From contig JBJZOS010000001.1 in assembly GCA_046269235.1 (NCBI GenBank), forward strand, positions 434,001 to 498,000: DNA of 64,000 nt, written 5' to 3'. A program made the translations under genes and the position numbers. This DNA is from Soonwooa sp032078105 (GTDB taxonomy: Bacteria > Bacteroidota > Bacteroidia > Flavobacteriales > Weeksellaceae). The notes beneath the pieces were generated by a model. The model did not search any database. It saw only the letters and a program-made list of their open reading frames with translations, and was not told the DNA's origin. Shown piece by piece: positions 62,383-64,000 of the stretch; positions within the stretch are counted from its first letter, which is position 1, and each line of letters begins with the position of its first letter.

Positions 62383-62835
62383 TTACTTTAAGAGTGTTTC
62401 AATATTTTTTTGAAGAAAATCTGAATTGATGTTTTTTTTGTTTTTAACAAGAAAATCCCTGTCTTCTTTTAAGTTGTTGTTGTACCCCAAAAAAGAAGGT
62501 GCATTTTTCTGAACCGAAAACCGGATATATCTAATCTCAACATTTTCAGGTTCTTTACTAATGGCTAATTCAATGTTATTTTTTCCTTTTTTGAAAGTAG
62601 CAAGTTTGCTCAATGGATTAAAAACATGATTTGCCCAAATCGTTTGATAAGCACCCAGATAGGCTAAAGCTATCACCGATTTTTCTTTAGAAAGTTCTAA
62701 TTCCTCAATCATCTTTTTACAAAGTTTTTTATCCAGAACGGCTTTGTTGTAACTCATCCTAACCTCATTCAAATCTGAATTTGTAAAGGAAACATTCATC
62801 AATAAAACGCTTAAAAATGACATTAAAATTTTCAT
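62383..62835 (-). CDS. Unknown exported protein in carotenoid cluster
   Basis: Unrecognised 150-residue protein with a signal peptide (MKILMSFLSVLLMNVSFTN) and helical repeats (LCKKMIEELELSKEKSVIALAYLGAYQTIWANH; NIELAISKEPENVEIRYIRFSVQK), possibly TPR-like. It overlaps the crtB stop by 1 nt and precedes the SRPBCC gene by 6 nt, so it is transcribed with the pigment genes. Similar small genes occur, as far as I recall, at this place in other Bacteroidota crt clusters. Confidence 0.7.
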   Translation of the reverse strand: MKILMSFLSVLLMNVSFTNSDLNEVRMSYNKAVLDKKLCKKMIEELELSKEKSVIALAYLGAYQTIWANHVFNPLSKLATFKKGKNNIELAISKEPENVEIRYIRFSVQKNAPSFLGYNNNLKEDRDFLVKNKKNINSDFLQKNIETLLK

Positions 62836-63671
62836 TACAAAAACGCTATTTTATACCTTACATAACTTTTAAAAGCCACAAATATTTTTTGAGGATTGGA
62901 AACCCGAATCCTATTATTTAATATTTCGGAGGAAGTCTTACTTTTTATTCTCTTAAACAAAGAAATGTAATACTTATACGCCAAATACACACCGAACATA
63001 GACGAATTAGGAAGTTTTTTTATGCCGGTTAAAGCTTCTTTAAATTCCTGCTCTATCTCTTGTTCAATTTGACATTTTACACAATTATCAAATACGCACA
63101 TATCTACATTCGGAAAATAAGTTCTGCCTAAAATTTGATAATCGTCTTTTAAATCTCTTAAAAAATTTATCTTCTGAAAAGCAGAGCCTAATTTCATTGC
63201 ATACGGTTTTAACTCTTGAAATTTCTCTTTGTTTCCTTCCGTGAAAACCTGTAAACACATCAAGCCCACTACTTCGGCAGAACCGAAAATATATTCATCG
63301 TACAATGCTGAGTTGTAATCAATTTTTTGCAGATCCATTTCCATACTTTTAAGAAATTGCTCGATAAGAACCGTATCAATTTCATATTTATGCACTGTTT
63401 CCTGAAAACATTGTAAAATGGGATTAAGAGAAATTTTTTCTTCTAAGGCGTTTTGAGTTTCAATTTTTAATCTGTTTAACAGTGTTTCTTTATCGTACTC
63501 GTGAAAACTATCTACAATTTCATCCGCCAGTCTTACGAAGCCGTAAATAGCGTAAATAGCGTTGCGGATAGAAGGCTTTAATGCCAAAATACCCAAGGAA
63601 AAACTTGTGCTGTATTTTTGTGTTGTTATCTTACTTACCGAATAAGAAAGTTGGTCGAATAGCTGTTTCAT
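62835..63671 (-). CDS. crtB: Phytoene synthase
   Basis: Condenses two geranylgeranyl diphosphates to phytoene. The 278 residues show the first aspartate-rich region LADEIVDSFHEYD, the middle motif AEVVGLMCLQVF, and the second region FQKINFLRDLKDDYQILGRTYFP. It lies 5 nt downstream of crtI. Confidence 0.95.
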   Translation of the reverse strand: MKQLFDQLSYSVSKITTQKYSTSFSLGILALKPSIRNAIYAIYGFVRLADEIVDSFHEYDKETLLNRLKIETQNALEEKISLNPILQCFQETVHKYEIDTVLIEQFLKSMEMDLQKIDYNSALYDEYIFGSAEVVGLMCLQVFTEGNKEKFQELKPYAMKLGSAFQKINFLRDLKDDYQILGRTYFPNVDMCVFDNCVKCQIEQEIEQEFKEALTGIKKLPNSSMFGVYLAYKYYISLFKRIKSKTSSEILNNRIRVSNPQKIFVAFKSYVRYKIAFL

Positions 63672-63676
63672 ATTAA

Positions 63677-64000
63677 TCAGTTCTTGAATTTGGTTATTTC
63701 GTTAGCTACTATTTTACCCGATATAATTGACGGTGGAACGCCTGGACCGGGAACAGTTAATTGCCCCGTATAAAATAGATTATTTACTTTTTTATTTCTC
63801 ATTTTCGGCTTCAAAACCGCTGTTTGATTAAGGGTGTTTGCCAAACCATACGCATTCCCGCCATAGGCATTGTAATCTTGTACAAAGTCCGTTACGCAAT
63901 AACTTCTGTGGTACTCAATTTTTGAAGCCAAGTCTGCAATGCCCGTATGTTTTTCAATTCGGGAAAGCATTTCTGCCAAATATTTTTCCCGATTTGTTTC
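63677..64000 (-). CDS. crtI: Phytoene desaturase, C-terminal part (cut by window edge)
   Basis: Converts phytoene to lycopene. Only the last 107 residues are in the window: FVQDYNAYGGNAYGLANTL, KVNNLFYTGQLTVPGPGVPPSIISGKIVANEI, the flavin-binding C-terminal motif of CrtI. The start lies beyond 64000. Confidence 0.93.
   Translation of the reverse strand, partial: ETNREKYLAEMLSRIEKHTGIADLASKIEYHRSYCVTDFVQDYNAYGGNAYGLANTLNQTAVLKPKMRNKKVNNLFYTGQLTVPGPGVPPSIISGKIVANEITKFKN

Overview
The window looks like chromosomal DNA of a low-GC flavobacterium (Bacteroidota), most likely of the Chryseobacterium/Weeksellaceae group. The evidence is TonB-dependent receptors, type IX secretion (PorT and C-terminal sorting domains), Bacteroidota promoters of the TTG-N19-21-TAnnTTTG type, almost no Shine-Dalgarno sequences, signal peptides ending in FSAQ/FAQ, and a zeaxanthin-type carotenoid cluster. 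The genus is an inference. uvrA is cut by the left edge and crtI by the right edge.

Layout. 1-16 kb is mostly housekeeping: uvrA, a TonB receptor, an S1-domain protein, a TIGR01777 epimerase, a mono-cluster ferredoxin, aminopeptidase P, a DtxR/MntR-type regulator, grpE-dnaJ, an S41 protease-like lipoprotein, a GIN-domain protein, an esterase and a TPR histidine kinase/LuxR response regulator pair. 16-19 kb holds an unknown secreted protein, a decayed type IX-secreted protein gene and tyrS. 19-26.6 kb is a complete trpEGDCFBA operon on the minus strand. Its leader encodes a 19-residue peptide with three consecutive Trp codons and one more, followed by mutually exclusive hairpins ending in a terminator: a classical ribosome-mediated attenuator. 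Small structured repeats sit inside and after this operon. 26.6-40 kb carries porT, ubiE, a KAS III-like synthase, threonine catabolism genes (SDR threonine dehydrogenase and threonine aldolase, with a rhodanese between them), dgt, lipB and a deletion-damaged TonB receptor gene.

40-50 kb is a heme acquisition locus. A secreted HmuY with a type IX sorting domain diverges from a TonB receptor, followed by a HmuY lipoprotein, a heme ABC transporter (binding protein, permease, ATPase), a HmuS-type protein and a ChaN-like protein. The divergent promoter holds two near-palindromes with the same half-site, TTATTTAGAAT, probably a Fur-type operator. A secreted peptide-deformylase-like protein with an altered metal-site motif follows.

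50-56 kb has a DUF2071 protein, an amino acid permease, a HAD protein, serA, ansA, a tRNA-Ser(GGA) and a transposase relic. 56.6-64 kb (minus strand) is a light and oxidative-stress cluster: crtI, crtB, an unknown gene, an SRPBCC protein, crtZ, a lycopene cyclase, a DUF1905 protein, a lipocalin, a photolyase, a flavin reductase and a second TIGR01777 protein.

The strongest new observations are the trp attenuator on a probably leaderless leader peptide, the recurrence of a promoter -7 box exactly 4 nt before five start codons, the covarying structured repeats, heptanucleotide repeats inside trpF, the heme operator palindromes, and two probable pseudoenzymes (NodB-fold and deformylase-like).
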